Below, piece by piece: positions 1 through 9,736 of a DNA stretch of 13,834 bases. The notes below the pieces were generated by a model that was not told the origin of the DNA, searched no databases, and saw nothing but the letters and a program-made list of their open reading frames with translations. Position 1 is the first letter of the stretch; each line of letters starts with the position of its first letter. Source of the DNA: Monosiga brevicollis MX1. Its lineage: Eukaryota > Opisthokonta > Choanoflagellata > Craspedida > Salpingoecidae. The stretch is taken from contig NW_001865044.1 in assembly GCF_000002865.3 (NCBI RefSeq), forward strand, positions 1,378,869-1,392,702. Reading direction: 5' to 3'. The translations under genes were made by a program, and so were the position numbers.

Positions 1-74
1 TTTTTTTTTTTTTTTTGGTGAAGTTGAAATTTTCTCTTTTTTTTTTTTTTTCATTTTTCTCTTCAAAAGTTGTG
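1..74 (+). promoter_or_regulatory. T-rich leader upstream of the PhyH-like gene
   Basis: Runs of 16 T (1-16) and about 15 T in 37-51 are followed by a pyrimidine-rich stretch ending TTCTCTTCAAAAG at about 69. This could be a 5' UTR or promoter tract, or the 3' end of an upstream intron (polypyrimidine tract plus AG) whose first exon lies outside the window. The sequence does not decide between these. Confidence 0.3.
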
Positions 75-1057
75 ATGGCGGAGGCCGCAACCATGGAAGA
101 GCACGAGGCCGAGTCCGTCCAGATAGCGGCAGCGGCAGCGGCAGCGGCAATGACGGTGAAAATGGCCGGTCAGACGCCAGAGGACGCGGCCCTGGGGCAA
201 GCCGTGGAGACGCTTTTTAAGCAAGGGGTGGTACAACTGGAAGGGGTTTTGGATTGTCAGGGAGCTGCTGTTCAGGAAACGCGAGATGCCATCGACCAGA
301 TTGCCCGTCAGACGCTGACGCAGTTGGATGCGCGAGGGGTGGAATATCGCCAGCAAACCGAGCCCTTTGCATTTGCGGAAGCAGCATCGCGCTGCCGCGG
401 GCGGGTGGATATTCGCCACGCCAATCTCAAGACGCTGGTCCAGCGGTTACTGACGGACACGCCTGCACTCCAGTCGCTCTTGCAGGGTGCCCTTGGCCGC
501 GACTTTGAGCTGCACTACGCTGGCCTAGTCCTCTCGCTTGTTGGTGCGTAGCGTTCGACTGGCAGAGTGAGGTTGTTTGTGGCACCCGACTTGCATCTTG
601 ACACGACATGCAAATTCTTCAAAGAGGTTTCACGCTCGGCGCTTGGTGGCATGGCACATTGGCAGGTTCTGATGACCAAGGCTGGCATCAGGATGGCGAG
701 CACCTCTTTCAACATGTCCAGTTGCCCCCGCATGCGTTGACCATTTTTTTTGCTCTAGATGGCGTCTCTGAAGCCCTGGGCCGACCCGAGTTTATTCCCA
801 TGTCACAGCGGCTCGACGTATATGCGGCGCTGACCGGGGATCAAGGCCTTGAGGTGGCGCCAGTTGCTTTTGCACACAATGCCGGCGACGTTACCGTCTT
901 TGACTATCGCACGGTTCATCGCGGCACAGCCAACCGTGCTGCCAATGATCGCCCTCTTCTCTATGCCGTGGCCACGCGCCCGTGGTTTCAGGACCGGCAA
1001 AACTTTTCTCTTCAGTCCCTGGCCGAGGACAAGGTCCAGGGTATCGCCTCAACATAG
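75..1057 (+). CDS. PhyH-like Fe(II)/2-oxoglutarate dioxygenase, two exons
   Basis: Model join(75..543, 666..1057), 286 aa. The intron at 544-665 (122 bp, GTGCGT...GGCAG, phase 1) is needed because exon 1 otherwise hits a stop at 549-551; splicing gives the continuous motif LVGSDDQGWHQDGEHLF. Seen: an H164-x-D166 iron-binding pair in WHQDG, a distal H241 in YRTVHRGTANR, and R252 eleven residues later, the usual place for the 2-oxoglutarate-binding Arg. This spacing and the RPLLYAVATRPWF C-terminal strand are typical of the phytanoyl-CoA dioxygenase (PhyH) superfamily, whose members hydroxylate small molecules or lipids; the substrate cannot be told here. The N-terminal 45 residues are low complexity with an eight-Ala run. 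ATG 75 is the first in-frame ATG; ATG 93 has a better start context (A at -3, G at +4) and could be the true start. Transcribed convergently with the RTK at 1370-4950. Confidence 0.85.
124..149 (+). repeat. GCGGCA hexanucleotide repeat encoding poly-Ala
   Basis: About four tandem AGCGGC/GCGGCA units lie inside exon 1 of the PhyH-like gene and encode eight alanines (QIAAAAAAAAMT). It is N-terminal to the catalytic domain, so length variation would probably be tolerated. Confidence 0.8.
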
Positions 1058-1369
1058 ATCTCACATATCCATGGTGTCCTTCCTGACTCAGTGACCCAGC
1101 CAACGAGAGGGTGACTCGTTCACGACTCGATGGCAATGTGCTGTGCGCAAACCCTGAGTTGGGCATAAAGCCGACCGATTTGTTTTTGATGCGCATCGAT
1201 TGTCTGGAAATTGGAAAATGAAATTCAAGACCTGATTGTTTGCGTCTAGGCTCATCAAGCCGTCGAGAAGAATGGCTTGGGTGTGAAGGCCATCCACTCC
1301 GCTGTCCTGGGGATGTTATTCGCTCTAAAGGGCCGTCTCGTCGTGCCAAGCAGACACATTTTCTACCGT
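1058..1369. other. Convergent 3' intergenic region
   Basis: These 312 bp separate the stop of the PhyH-like gene (+) from the stop of RTK-A (-). They must hold both 3' UTRs and both polyadenylation regions. I find no perfect AATAAA on the strand and at the distance expected for either gene, and no credible extra gene. Confidence 0.6.
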
Positions 1370-4300
1370 CTATCCATGGGAGGAATCAAAATCGGGACAG
1401 GACGAAAGATGGGGTGTGAGTGTCATCGGACAAAGCAGGTGAACAAGAACTAGAGGGACCGTGCGTGAGCGGCCTTGCGATGCGGCACAGACCCAGGCGG
1501 TGCTTCGTTGTGATGGAAGCAAGTCAAGCAGCTGAGCAAAAGAAGGCCGGGTTTCTGGGGCGGCTCGGAAGCAAGCTGCAGTCATGCTATGGTACACCAA
1601 AAGAACATTGTGAGGTGCCAGATCTCAACAACTTCAAAATTAACGAAAACGTAGGGGAAGAGCGAACCGCTGCGCAATTGACGGGGCTCCAGGGGGAAGG
1701 GGCAAGGCGGCCCCGGCTTTGAGCTGTTGAATAATGGCAGGAAGCTCCATGCCTTGCCAAGGCGTTGCGCCAGCCGTGACCAGCTCCCACACTAAAACAC
1801 CAAACGCCCAAACATCCGAGTGCTCGGAATATCGCCGTGCCACCAAACATTCGAGGGCCATCCACCTGTGCGCGCACAGTTCAAAGACAGCGGGGCAGAT
1901 AAGGGCATGGCAGGGCTTGCTGACGGGTTGAACGTGGATGGGTCAAAGCTTACCGGAATGGCATTTCGCTGTCTGCTGTGCTCTTATAGTACTCTGAACT
2001 TGGCATGATTCGGGACACTAACGTGCAACAGAAGAAGCAGTTGTGTTTGAGCCATTCAACAGCCGCAAGACAAGGTGAATGAGGCCTTCAGCCTCAAAGG
2101 AGCGGTGGTGAACCTACAGCCAAAGTCTCCCAGTTTACAGACAAAGGTCGGGCTGGCCGCCATCACAAGCACGTTTCGCGCTGCGACATCGCGATGCACG
2201 ATATCCAGCTTGGCCAAGTACGCCAGAGCACTGACTGTCTGATGCAAAGCTTGATGCAATTGAGCCTCACTGAGCGGGTGTCTTCGCACAAAGTCGCGGA
2301 GGTTGCCGTGTGGCGCCCACTCCAGCACGGCAGATAGATTTGAGAGCTTCGCACTACAAAAAGCCGTATCCAGCGAGTCAGAGCAGTCTGGCAGCTACGA
2401 CCATGGGCGCTTGATACCAGGGAGGCACGGGCAGAAAGCATGACCTACACGCTGAGGAGGACGCCGTGAAGGCCGATGATATTGGGCTGATCTCGAAAGC
2501 TGTGCAAAAGCATGATTTCGCGCAACCACGCTAGAAGCTAATGTCCCCGTGCACAGAGATGAGACCTTCAGAAACCATTGTAGAACCCTGATCGTCCACA
2601 TTGCAATATGAGACTCACCGTTGTCTTATCCGCATGACATTTCTTGATGGCCACACACCATGGCGCCTGTTCACCGCGGAGCAGACTCGCCTAGGCATCA
2701 AGAGCAAGCACAGAACATGCAAGTCACACTCTGGCTGGAACAGGCGAAGAAAAATACCCGGGCACCAATGCGCTGGCACGCCCATTGGTCGTATTTATTT
2801 AGCGGCTTCCCATTCAAGGACATATATTTTCAAACAATCGGTGGCCAGCCTACCTGGTACACGTCGCTAAAATTGCCGTGGCCAACGGCATGCTCAACTT
2901 TGATGGCGTCAGGGTCAAGAAGCTCGAGCGGTGTGAGATGCAGATGCGGATAGGCCGAATCAAAGTCTGCACGAGCTTCGCGCATCAGCGTGAGGATTTC
3001 GCTCTCCATCGCCGCTTGCTCCTTGCGAGAATGGCTGCGTCGTAGGCCCATGTATGCAACCACGGCAACTGCCGCCACAAATGTAATCGATGCCACCACC
3101 GCCACCACCACCACCACAGATGACACGCCGGTTGATGATTCCAATGCCTTGGGCGTCAAAGCAGGCAACCTTGTGGTCGAAGCAGCAATGTTAACATGTG
3201 CATGGTACTGAGCTTCAAATTCAGAGAGCGACGGTAGGGTGAAATCCTCGCTAAACGTCTCATTGCTGCCAATGAGGCCGAACAAGCTTCCTTCCATGAG
3301 TTGGTAACCGAGACGGAACAAGACTTCCTCGCTGAGAATATTGGAAAAGCGCAGGGTCACCGCTAGTACGAGCCAAGGTTTCGGACGTTCTGTCACCAGT
3401 GCACTATAGCGATGCGACAGATCAAGATACAACAAGCACGTATGAGCGAGCGCCCAGTAACACCGAGTGGGCAGATGTTTTTATGCCGCAAGAGAGAGGA
3501 AAGGGGCGGGGGGAGCCTACCGTATACTGCTGAGGGAATAATGGAGCTCGGCTGCATCCCAGTTGCGCATGACGCCACGCAAGGAAGAGCACGAGTAGTT
3601 GCCGGACTCAGATGGCTTTGACGAGCGGATGACCCCACGCTCAACCCAAAGCTCGACCTGGTCGATGCAGTCGAGTTCTTGGAAATAAGGAAGCTCACGA
3701 CTCATGCTGCGTAGCTTCAACAGACCATGGCACGAGGCTTCATCTTCGCCATTTGGGCAATCAGCGACACCGTCGCAGATCTGAACAATCTCCAGAGCAC
3801 TGCCGGAGGAAGGGCACACAACATTCTGAGCCGGTTTAGGGCAAAAGGGGGCGTCCTGGTACGGCGGGTTGTAGCAACTGCAGTTGATCATCACCAATCC
3901 ATCCCCATGCTCTCTGCCGTAACACTGAATGTCTGGTGTCACAACCGCCAGAGCAGTTTCATTGGGCTGCAGCTTCTCAAAGTTCATGATCCTCCACCAA
4001 GCGTCGTAGGTGATACTGGTGAGGGCCAGCTCCCCGGCGCCTGTCGTCGCGCCCTGTTGTATGTGTAATTGAAGGTATCTGAGCTGGCTGGACTGGGGTA
4101 AAAGGCTCTTCTTAAGTTCGGTTGTGCCGTAGCGACAGGTCAGTTCGAGGTGTCGAAGTGCGGGAAAGGACACGTTGAGCCCGTCAAGCTGTTGGCAATC
4201 ATTGAGCAGAAGATACATATCCCGTAGATTGGACAGGACTGGTGCCGGTGCGCTCCACACGAGATTTTGCCCTGTCATCTCCGTAAAACGCAAAAAGGTT

Positions 4301-4950
4301 AGATTGGCATAGGCTTGAGCGATTCGGCTCAGCTCCAAGCCCGCCTCGACAGAGACTGCGCGAACACGATAGGTCTTGAGCAGAGGTGCCTGGGGGTAGA
4401 GGAGACGAGCTGCAGTGGCGCTGGCTTGATGCATTTCCCAAAGGCCCGGCATGGCCGGCAAAGAGGCGCTAGAGGCCAGCTCGTAGTTGTGCAGGTGTAA
4501 CACTTGCAGTTGGTCCAGGGCCGCGAGCCGGGAAAGGTGGAGGGGGCCGGATGCCGGAGCGTCAAAAGCGAGTCGTAGCGCCGTGCTGTCAGCAGGCAAG
4601 CCCATGGGGATGGCTGGCAAGCTTGAGCAGGCGTAGGACCAGGAGCGATCGCCCACCGTAGCTCCTGCTTCGCAGGAGGGAATGAGCGATGCACACGTCC
4701 CTGACCACGCGCCGTCGACGCTCGTTCCGCTCGTGGAGCAGGTGAGATTGAGCAGGGCATCGCTGACATCACATTGAACGACGCAAGCCACCGCCGTGGT
4801 ACCGCATTCTTGATTGTCAAAGCGCGGGGGCCGCGCCGGGCAGTTTCCCGCGACGCGAGGAAGCTGCCAGCCCACCAGAAGCAGGTGGAGCACAAGCGGC
4901 TGGAGCAGCAGGAGCGTCAAGCACGGCAGGCTGCGCACCCTTGCCCCCAT
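1370..4950 (-). CDS. Receptor tyrosine kinase with Cys-rich/Leu-rich/LDLa-like ectodomain (RTK-A), eight exons
   Basis: Model complement(join(1370..1586, 1668..1865, 1954..2017, 2118..2394, 2451..2537, 2619..2666, 2854..3403, 3521..4950)), 956 aa. A hydrophobic signal peptide (about 1-33) precedes a Cys-rich, sushi-like stretch (about 36-115) and a Leu-rich region (about 120-300). A Cys-rich segment ending CDGVADCPNGEDEASC (to about 407) matches the C-terminal half of an LDL-receptor class A module. The transmembrane helix is about 570-594. The kinase shows GHGNFSDV (651-658), VAIK with K668, alpha-C E683, probable gatekeeper L729, HRDVAARN (D774), DFG (D795), activation-loop YY 807/808, ALE in place of APE (822-824), SDVWAFG and RPSF. 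All catalytic residues are present, so it is probably active. The tail after the kinase is only about 50 aa and lacks Tyr. The first and last exons are the least certain; the C-terminal tail could be spliced further. Paralogue of the gene at 5542-9736. Confidence 0.85.
3093..3117 (-). repeat. GTG/GCG trinucleotide tract encoding part of the RTK-A transmembrane helix
   Basis: On the coding strand a run of GTG codons with one GCG encodes VVVVVAVV inside the membrane segment. It is a simple-sequence repeat used as coding sequence; the equivalent helix of RTK-B is Ala/Leu-rich and not repetitive at the DNA level. Confidence 0.75.
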
Positions 4951-5541
4951 CCTTCACCCGTGTCAAAAGGAATACACCATCCAATGCGCGCGGAACGCAA
5001 CTGCGATCGTGCACACATCCATCCAACGTACAATTCGAGCTGGTGGAGCCAGGACGGTCACCCCCAAGCGAACCGGCCATTCAGCCGCGGGCCACGAACG
5101 AGGAGTGCAGTCCAATTATCAAACCCTTTCACCTGGTGCAATAATTTAAAAACGTGCGACGATAACTAACATTAACCATGTTAATAAAACTACATTTAAT
5201 GGATATTTGCACTACATTACATGAGGACGAATTATTCCAATTTTGTTATCTGGACATAAGGGGCTGAGCGCTCGAGTGGGTGTGGAGTTGGCGGAGAGAT
5301 GAACGAGTCGTCATGGCGTGCTGCATTCCCGAGGTCAATTATTAGGTCAGGGGGTATGGATCGGGTATTGGAAGAACGGGGGATATCGGGGGTATCGGGC
5401 TGTATTGAGGGGTCATTGTTTATTTTTTTTTAAAAGACTCGAAAGAGAGCTTTTGCCCGTTTGATTCGATAACATAATGGCATAAGAAGGGCTCTTCATG
5501 GCTTGTCCATGAAGGAGCACCGCAGGTTGGGTGCTGCCGGA
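4951..5541. other. Intergenic region: RTK-A promoter/5' UTR and RTK-B 3' UTR
   Basis: Both RTKs are on the minus strand, so this 591-bp gap holds the 3' end of RTK-B (right part) and the upstream region of RTK-A (left part). Contents: an AT-rich block at about 5140-5245 with a small inverted repeat ATTAAC-CAT-GTTAAT (5171-5185); a G-rich stretch at 5345-5402 with imperfect repeats of CGGG(G)TAT/GATAT; and a T-run at 5422-5431. ORFs here show no domain, and I find no further gene. Confidence 0.55.
5419..5424 (-). terminator. Candidate polyadenylation signal for RTK-B
   Basis: TTTATT on the plus strand reads AATAAA on the minus strand, about 118 bp beyond the RTK-B stop codon (5542). This fits a canonical eukaryotic poly(A) signal and would give a 3' UTR of roughly 140 nt. 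It lies in AT-rich DNA, so a chance match is possible. Confidence 0.4.
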
Positions 5542-8500
5542 TCACAAGGCGGTTTCATCTTGAATGGGATTCGCTTCGCGAGAAAAGGCCTGCGAAACCG
5601 TAGTCTTGTCAAAAGTGGGCCGGGCTGCGCTCAGTGTCCTCGGCGAGCCAAAACGTACCCAAGTGGTCGTTTGGGGTTCGCTGCACAAAGACGCGAGCTC
5701 AGCGAATGTTGGACGCTCAGATGGGGATAATACTTGGCAACGAGCAGCGATTCTGCGTCGAGCATTGCGGATGGTGAAGTGAGACACATGCGCAAACTTT
5801 ATTCTCGCTCTTGCGCACAGCATAAATGAAAAGTGCTCAGGTCTAACCGTGCGAACAGGGCTGGGCAGTGTGATGGTAGCTCCAACCGTCGACCTGTCAG
5901 AGAAATCACAAATCATGAAAGCATTGCGAAACAAGGTGCCTCCAAAAACCAACACAGAAGGAGCCCCGACCCAACAACCATGTCGGCAGGGGAAAAGGAC
6001 GATGGCGGCGATGGCCGAACCCACCGCTTTTAAGCATACGCGTCAGCGGCCCTGCGGCATTTTTGACAGTGACGCACACACGCACACACATTCAGATGTC
6101 AAGCCACAACTCTCATAACACGACCAAGCAAAGAGAAGGGCGGTCCAGAAAAGCGAGGGTGAGAGCCAGAAAACACGTACCCAAGTCAACGTCGCCCCAA
6201 GGCACCTGTCCACGAGTGGCCAGCTCCCAGACAAAGACGCCAAAGGACCAAACATCAGACTTTTCCGAGAAGCGTCGCTCCACAACGCACTCTGGTGCCA
6301 TCCATCTACAGCCGGTTGAGAAAGAGCGTTAAGGGCAGGGCACGAACGGCAGACGAGACCCATCGGTAGAGAGCAAGACACTTTGGCGCCACGAGGGCCA
6401 TCAAGGCACACACCGAAGCGGAAGGGCTTCCTCGCCGCCGCTCTTGTAATAGTCTGATGCTGGTAGCACGCGCGACACTAAAATGCAAGAGAAGAGGATT
6501 GGTGAGTCGCGCTTGTCTTGCTAAGGACATGGCGGAATCAAAAAGTTTGTTGGACGAGACGCACGGCCAAAGTCCGCCAGTTTGCACGTGAACGGTGACA
6601 AGGCCGTCACCAAAACATTCCGCGCAGCCACATCGCGGTGAACGACGCTCAAGGTGCTAAGGTACGCAAGGCCCTGAGCTACCTGTGTCCGCTCAACAAG
6701 AAGGCGCGTTCACGCATCACGCGTGAGTGGTCGGTCGAGCAATGGGCCGAGAGAAATAACATGGAAAAAGCGCAGGGGCAACATCTGCGCAAAGGAAAGT
6801 GTTGAACAAACGGTCAGCATACCTGGGTCAGAGCTTGTCGACTCTGTGCTTCATCCAGTGCTTGGTTCCGCACAAAGTCCAGCAGGCTCCCAAACTGAGC
6901 GTACTCGAGAACGGCTCCCAACGCCAATTCGCCATGCTTGTTCTCCCTGGACACGAGGAGGTTGCAGATGTGAGCGACGCAACAAGAGCAGCCGGGAGCG
7001 CGAACACTTCACCTCGTGAAGCAGGCACCATGAAGCTCAATGATGTGGGGGCAGTCACGCAAGCTATGCAACAACATAATTTCACGCATCCAGCCGACCA
7101 GCTACAACACCGTCATCACCGTTTGTCCCACATGAGAGCGTACTTGTGCCACACGTCCACAGCAACCCATCACGTCCTACCGTGGCAGCTGAATGGTTGC
7201 ATTGCTTGAGAGCAGCAGTTTGAACACCTTGCCCAGACCGCAGACTGATCTGTGACGTGACGTTTACCAAGAGAAATCAAGTGAGGGGTGGACGCAAGAT
7301 TCTACACACGGGCGTTCTCACAGCAGCACCAACCTCAGACACAACGCTAAAATGGCCACTGCCAAGGATGCGGCGCACCGTCAGCTGACGGGCGTCGATC
7401 AGCTGAAGCGGCTCAGACTTGAGCCGCGGGTATGTTGTCTCAAAATCGACGCGTGCATCTTCAATGAGCCGTCCCAGGACCAGATCTATTTGAGGGTCAT
7501 GCTGTCGCCGCCGTCGGTGTCTTGTGACAAGCAGAGCAGCAAGGAGCGATAAAGCCAAGGCCGCGCCAATGCTGGCTGCTAGCACCGTAGTGCTAGAAGC
7601 ACCAGAAGCCGATGGGCGTGGCGCTGAAGACGACGGCACGGTGGAAGAACTCAAGGTTGTGTGTACCGTTGCTGCGCCTGTTTCTGGTGGACCAGCTGGG
7701 TAGCGGGCATTGAAACGCCGTGTGAAGGACTGGTTGCCCAAATCAACGATAGATGGTAACCGAGTGTCGACTGAACCCTCGCGACCAAAAATGGCACCCT
7801 CGCGCACGGCCAGGGGTAGCACAACCTCGGTATTCTCAAGGCCCGCATAAGAAAAGTGCAGAGCCGCATATAAACTGCCTTCAAGGTCTTGCATCCTACA
7901 AGGCGCACGGAGGGGCACGAAAAGCCCCCGAACAGGACGACACGAGGCATGGGTGAGAAGCCATTCTGCCTGTCAATGGTGAAATATCCTTTCTCCTCTC
8001 ACTGCGTGGGTGACCCTGGCAAAACGAACCACCAGAAATTGGGACCAACTAGGCCATCGAGGGCATCATAATCACGCATTGCGGCAAAGACGGTATTGCA
8101 GGGGGGCAGGGGCACAAGTTGGGCCAGCCCGGCGGTAATCGTGACGTTCATTCGTCCATAGCATTCAAAATTTGTAAAGTTGCGAGTTACAAGGATGCCT
8201 GCACAATATGCTTCGTCGGACCCGGATGGACAATCTGGCACGCCGTTGCAAAGTTGTGAAGGAAAGAAGGACACGTTTTTGTGTTCCTTGCAGGCGATGG
8301 GGGCTTGGTATGGACAGTGTGGGGTGCCGTAGTAGCCATCCACACCATTCGCTGGTGGTTCACACAAACACACAATGCGTTTGGTGGAGCTGTAAAGAAT
8401 GCTGTCCAAGTTGACCTCGACGAGGTAGCACGCGATGGCCGAGCCGTAACCAGCATTCGCATCATGTTGGCTCTGAAACACAACGAGCGTATTTTTCGGA

Positions 8501-9736
8501 GACTCGGTGTTCTCGACAGTGGGTTCAATGTTGTCAAAGTCCACATTATCGATGAGAGTATCCAGAGCAATGTAGCTAAAAGCCCGGTCGAGGTCAGTCA
8601 GCCTAAAATCGACGAGGGCATTGTTGTTGGGTAGCAGCCTGCGGCTGAGCAAAGGGGGTCCGGTCTGTAAACGATATTCAAGTTCCACTAGATTGGGCCA
8701 GCTGGACCAAGGGAGATTGTACAAGCTGGCAACGTCGTGTACAGCCAGGCCGAGGGCCACAAGATGGGGATTGCCCATGTTCTCTGCATCAGTGATGAGT
8801 TTGGTGAGCGGGTTGGTAATTTCCGCGTGCAGAAAGGTCATAAGCTGATTTTGGCACAAGAAGGGGCAGGGGAAAGTGGGTCGAGCATGAGGAAACGGGG
8901 CCGGGGGAAAAGACTGGCAAAGATGGCGACGAGCATGCGGCAAGCGGATGCCCACGAGCGTGCGCAGCAGAACATACATTTGGGTATAGGTGCATGATAT
9001 GCGTCAGATTCAGGACGGTGGGGACCGTGCACGAATCAAGCTTCAAGCTGAGCAGAGAGGGTGCATCAAAATACACGGGGCTTTTGAGATCCACCCGCTC
9101 CATACGGAATGATTCGAGCAAGCGGGGCAAGGCAGCTGAATTGATGGTGAGCTGGATTCGACTAGAGGACGGTTCGTCGGACAGGCCCTTGATGCGGATC
9201 TCTCTGATGTTGGTGGCATTGCGGATGACAAAGGGGTCGATGGTAAAGGGGCCGGAAGTGTAGATGGAGATGGAGTTGATGGTATCTGGCAGGCCGTAAG
9301 GCAGGGCTGGGGGCACCGATAGGGGTGGGGTGCACTCGGCGTAGCGATCGACTTCGTGATTGTACCAGCGGTTGGTACCGTACGTCGCGCACAGCTTCGC
9401 GCAGAGCGTACATGGGTCACAGGACCAGTCTCGCTCCCAAGTGCCATTGACGCAGGCAGCGGTACCCCGATATGCTTCTTCATTCGGGAATGGGGCGCCA
9501 CAACGCGCCGTACAGTTGACACCCGACGGGACCAGCGCGCCGGAGCCGGCGTTCGGCGGGCAGACGACGTCCTCAAAGCCCGCGATTGCGTTGAGGTTGC
9601 AGGAAGAGGCCGCCCGTACCGGCAGGGTTGCGGCAAGGTACACCAGCAGGTTGAGAATGCCAAATAGAAGCCTGCCCTTGCTGGTGCCACGATGCGCCGC
9701 TGAGGGCCATTGCCGTTGCGCAGCAGGCATCCTCAT
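5542..9736 (-). CDS. Receptor tyrosine kinase with Cys-rich/Leu-rich/LDLa-like ectodomain (RTK-B), twelve exons
   Basis: Model complement(join(5542..5752, 5848..5893, 6025..6051, 6181..6305, 6414..6477, 6565..6682, 6823..6946, 7013..7101, 7181..7249, 7334..7895, 8003..8844, 8978..9736)), 1011 aa. It has a signal peptide (hydrophobic core about 23-39), a Cys-rich sushi-like region (about 46-130), a Leu-rich part, an LDLa-type half-module [16 protein letters not shown] (452-467) and a TM helix at about 636-657. The kinase shows GSGHFSVV (712-719), AALK in place of VAIK (K736), alpha-C E751, probable gatekeeper L787, HRDVAARN (D832), ADFG (D852), YY 864/865, WMAPE (877-881), SDVWSFG, CPALFARIAARC and RPTF. 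All catalytic residues are present. The tail (about 50 aa) has no Tyr and ends DETAL, a possible class I PDZ ligand. Start: ATG 9736 is the first in-frame ATG; ATG 9730 is also possible. The 27-nt and 46-nt exons rest on the alignment to RTK-A. Confidence 0.85.

Noticed and set aside
63-419. Minus-strand ORF opposite exon 1 of the PhyH-like gene
   Set aside because: It shadows a real coding exon and has no domain or supporting splice context.
1587-1667. Alternative acceptor at about 1622 in RTK-A giving an extra APHNVLLVYHS segment before MTAACF
   Set aside because: It needs a phase-1 donor, and the only one nearby would make a 27-bp intron. The chosen 81-bp intron gives a kinase segment of standard length that matches RTK-B in phase.
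4774-5169. Plus-strand ORFs over the 5' end of RTK-A
   Set aside because: They are antisense to the signal peptide and Cys-rich region, with low-complexity basic composition and no recognisable motif.
6068-6090. CA-rich stretch in an RTK-B intron, and the similar one at 13157-13171
   Set aside because: Short imperfect CA runs, ordinary low-complexity intronic or intergenic sequence.
5906-6091. Read-through of RTK-B exon 6025-6051 past its GTGGGT donor
   Set aside because: The extension ([14 protein letters not shown]...) has no counterpart in RTK-A and breaks the kinase fold. Splicing at 6024 and 5893 restores the expected [11 protein letters not shown] sequence and the total exon length.
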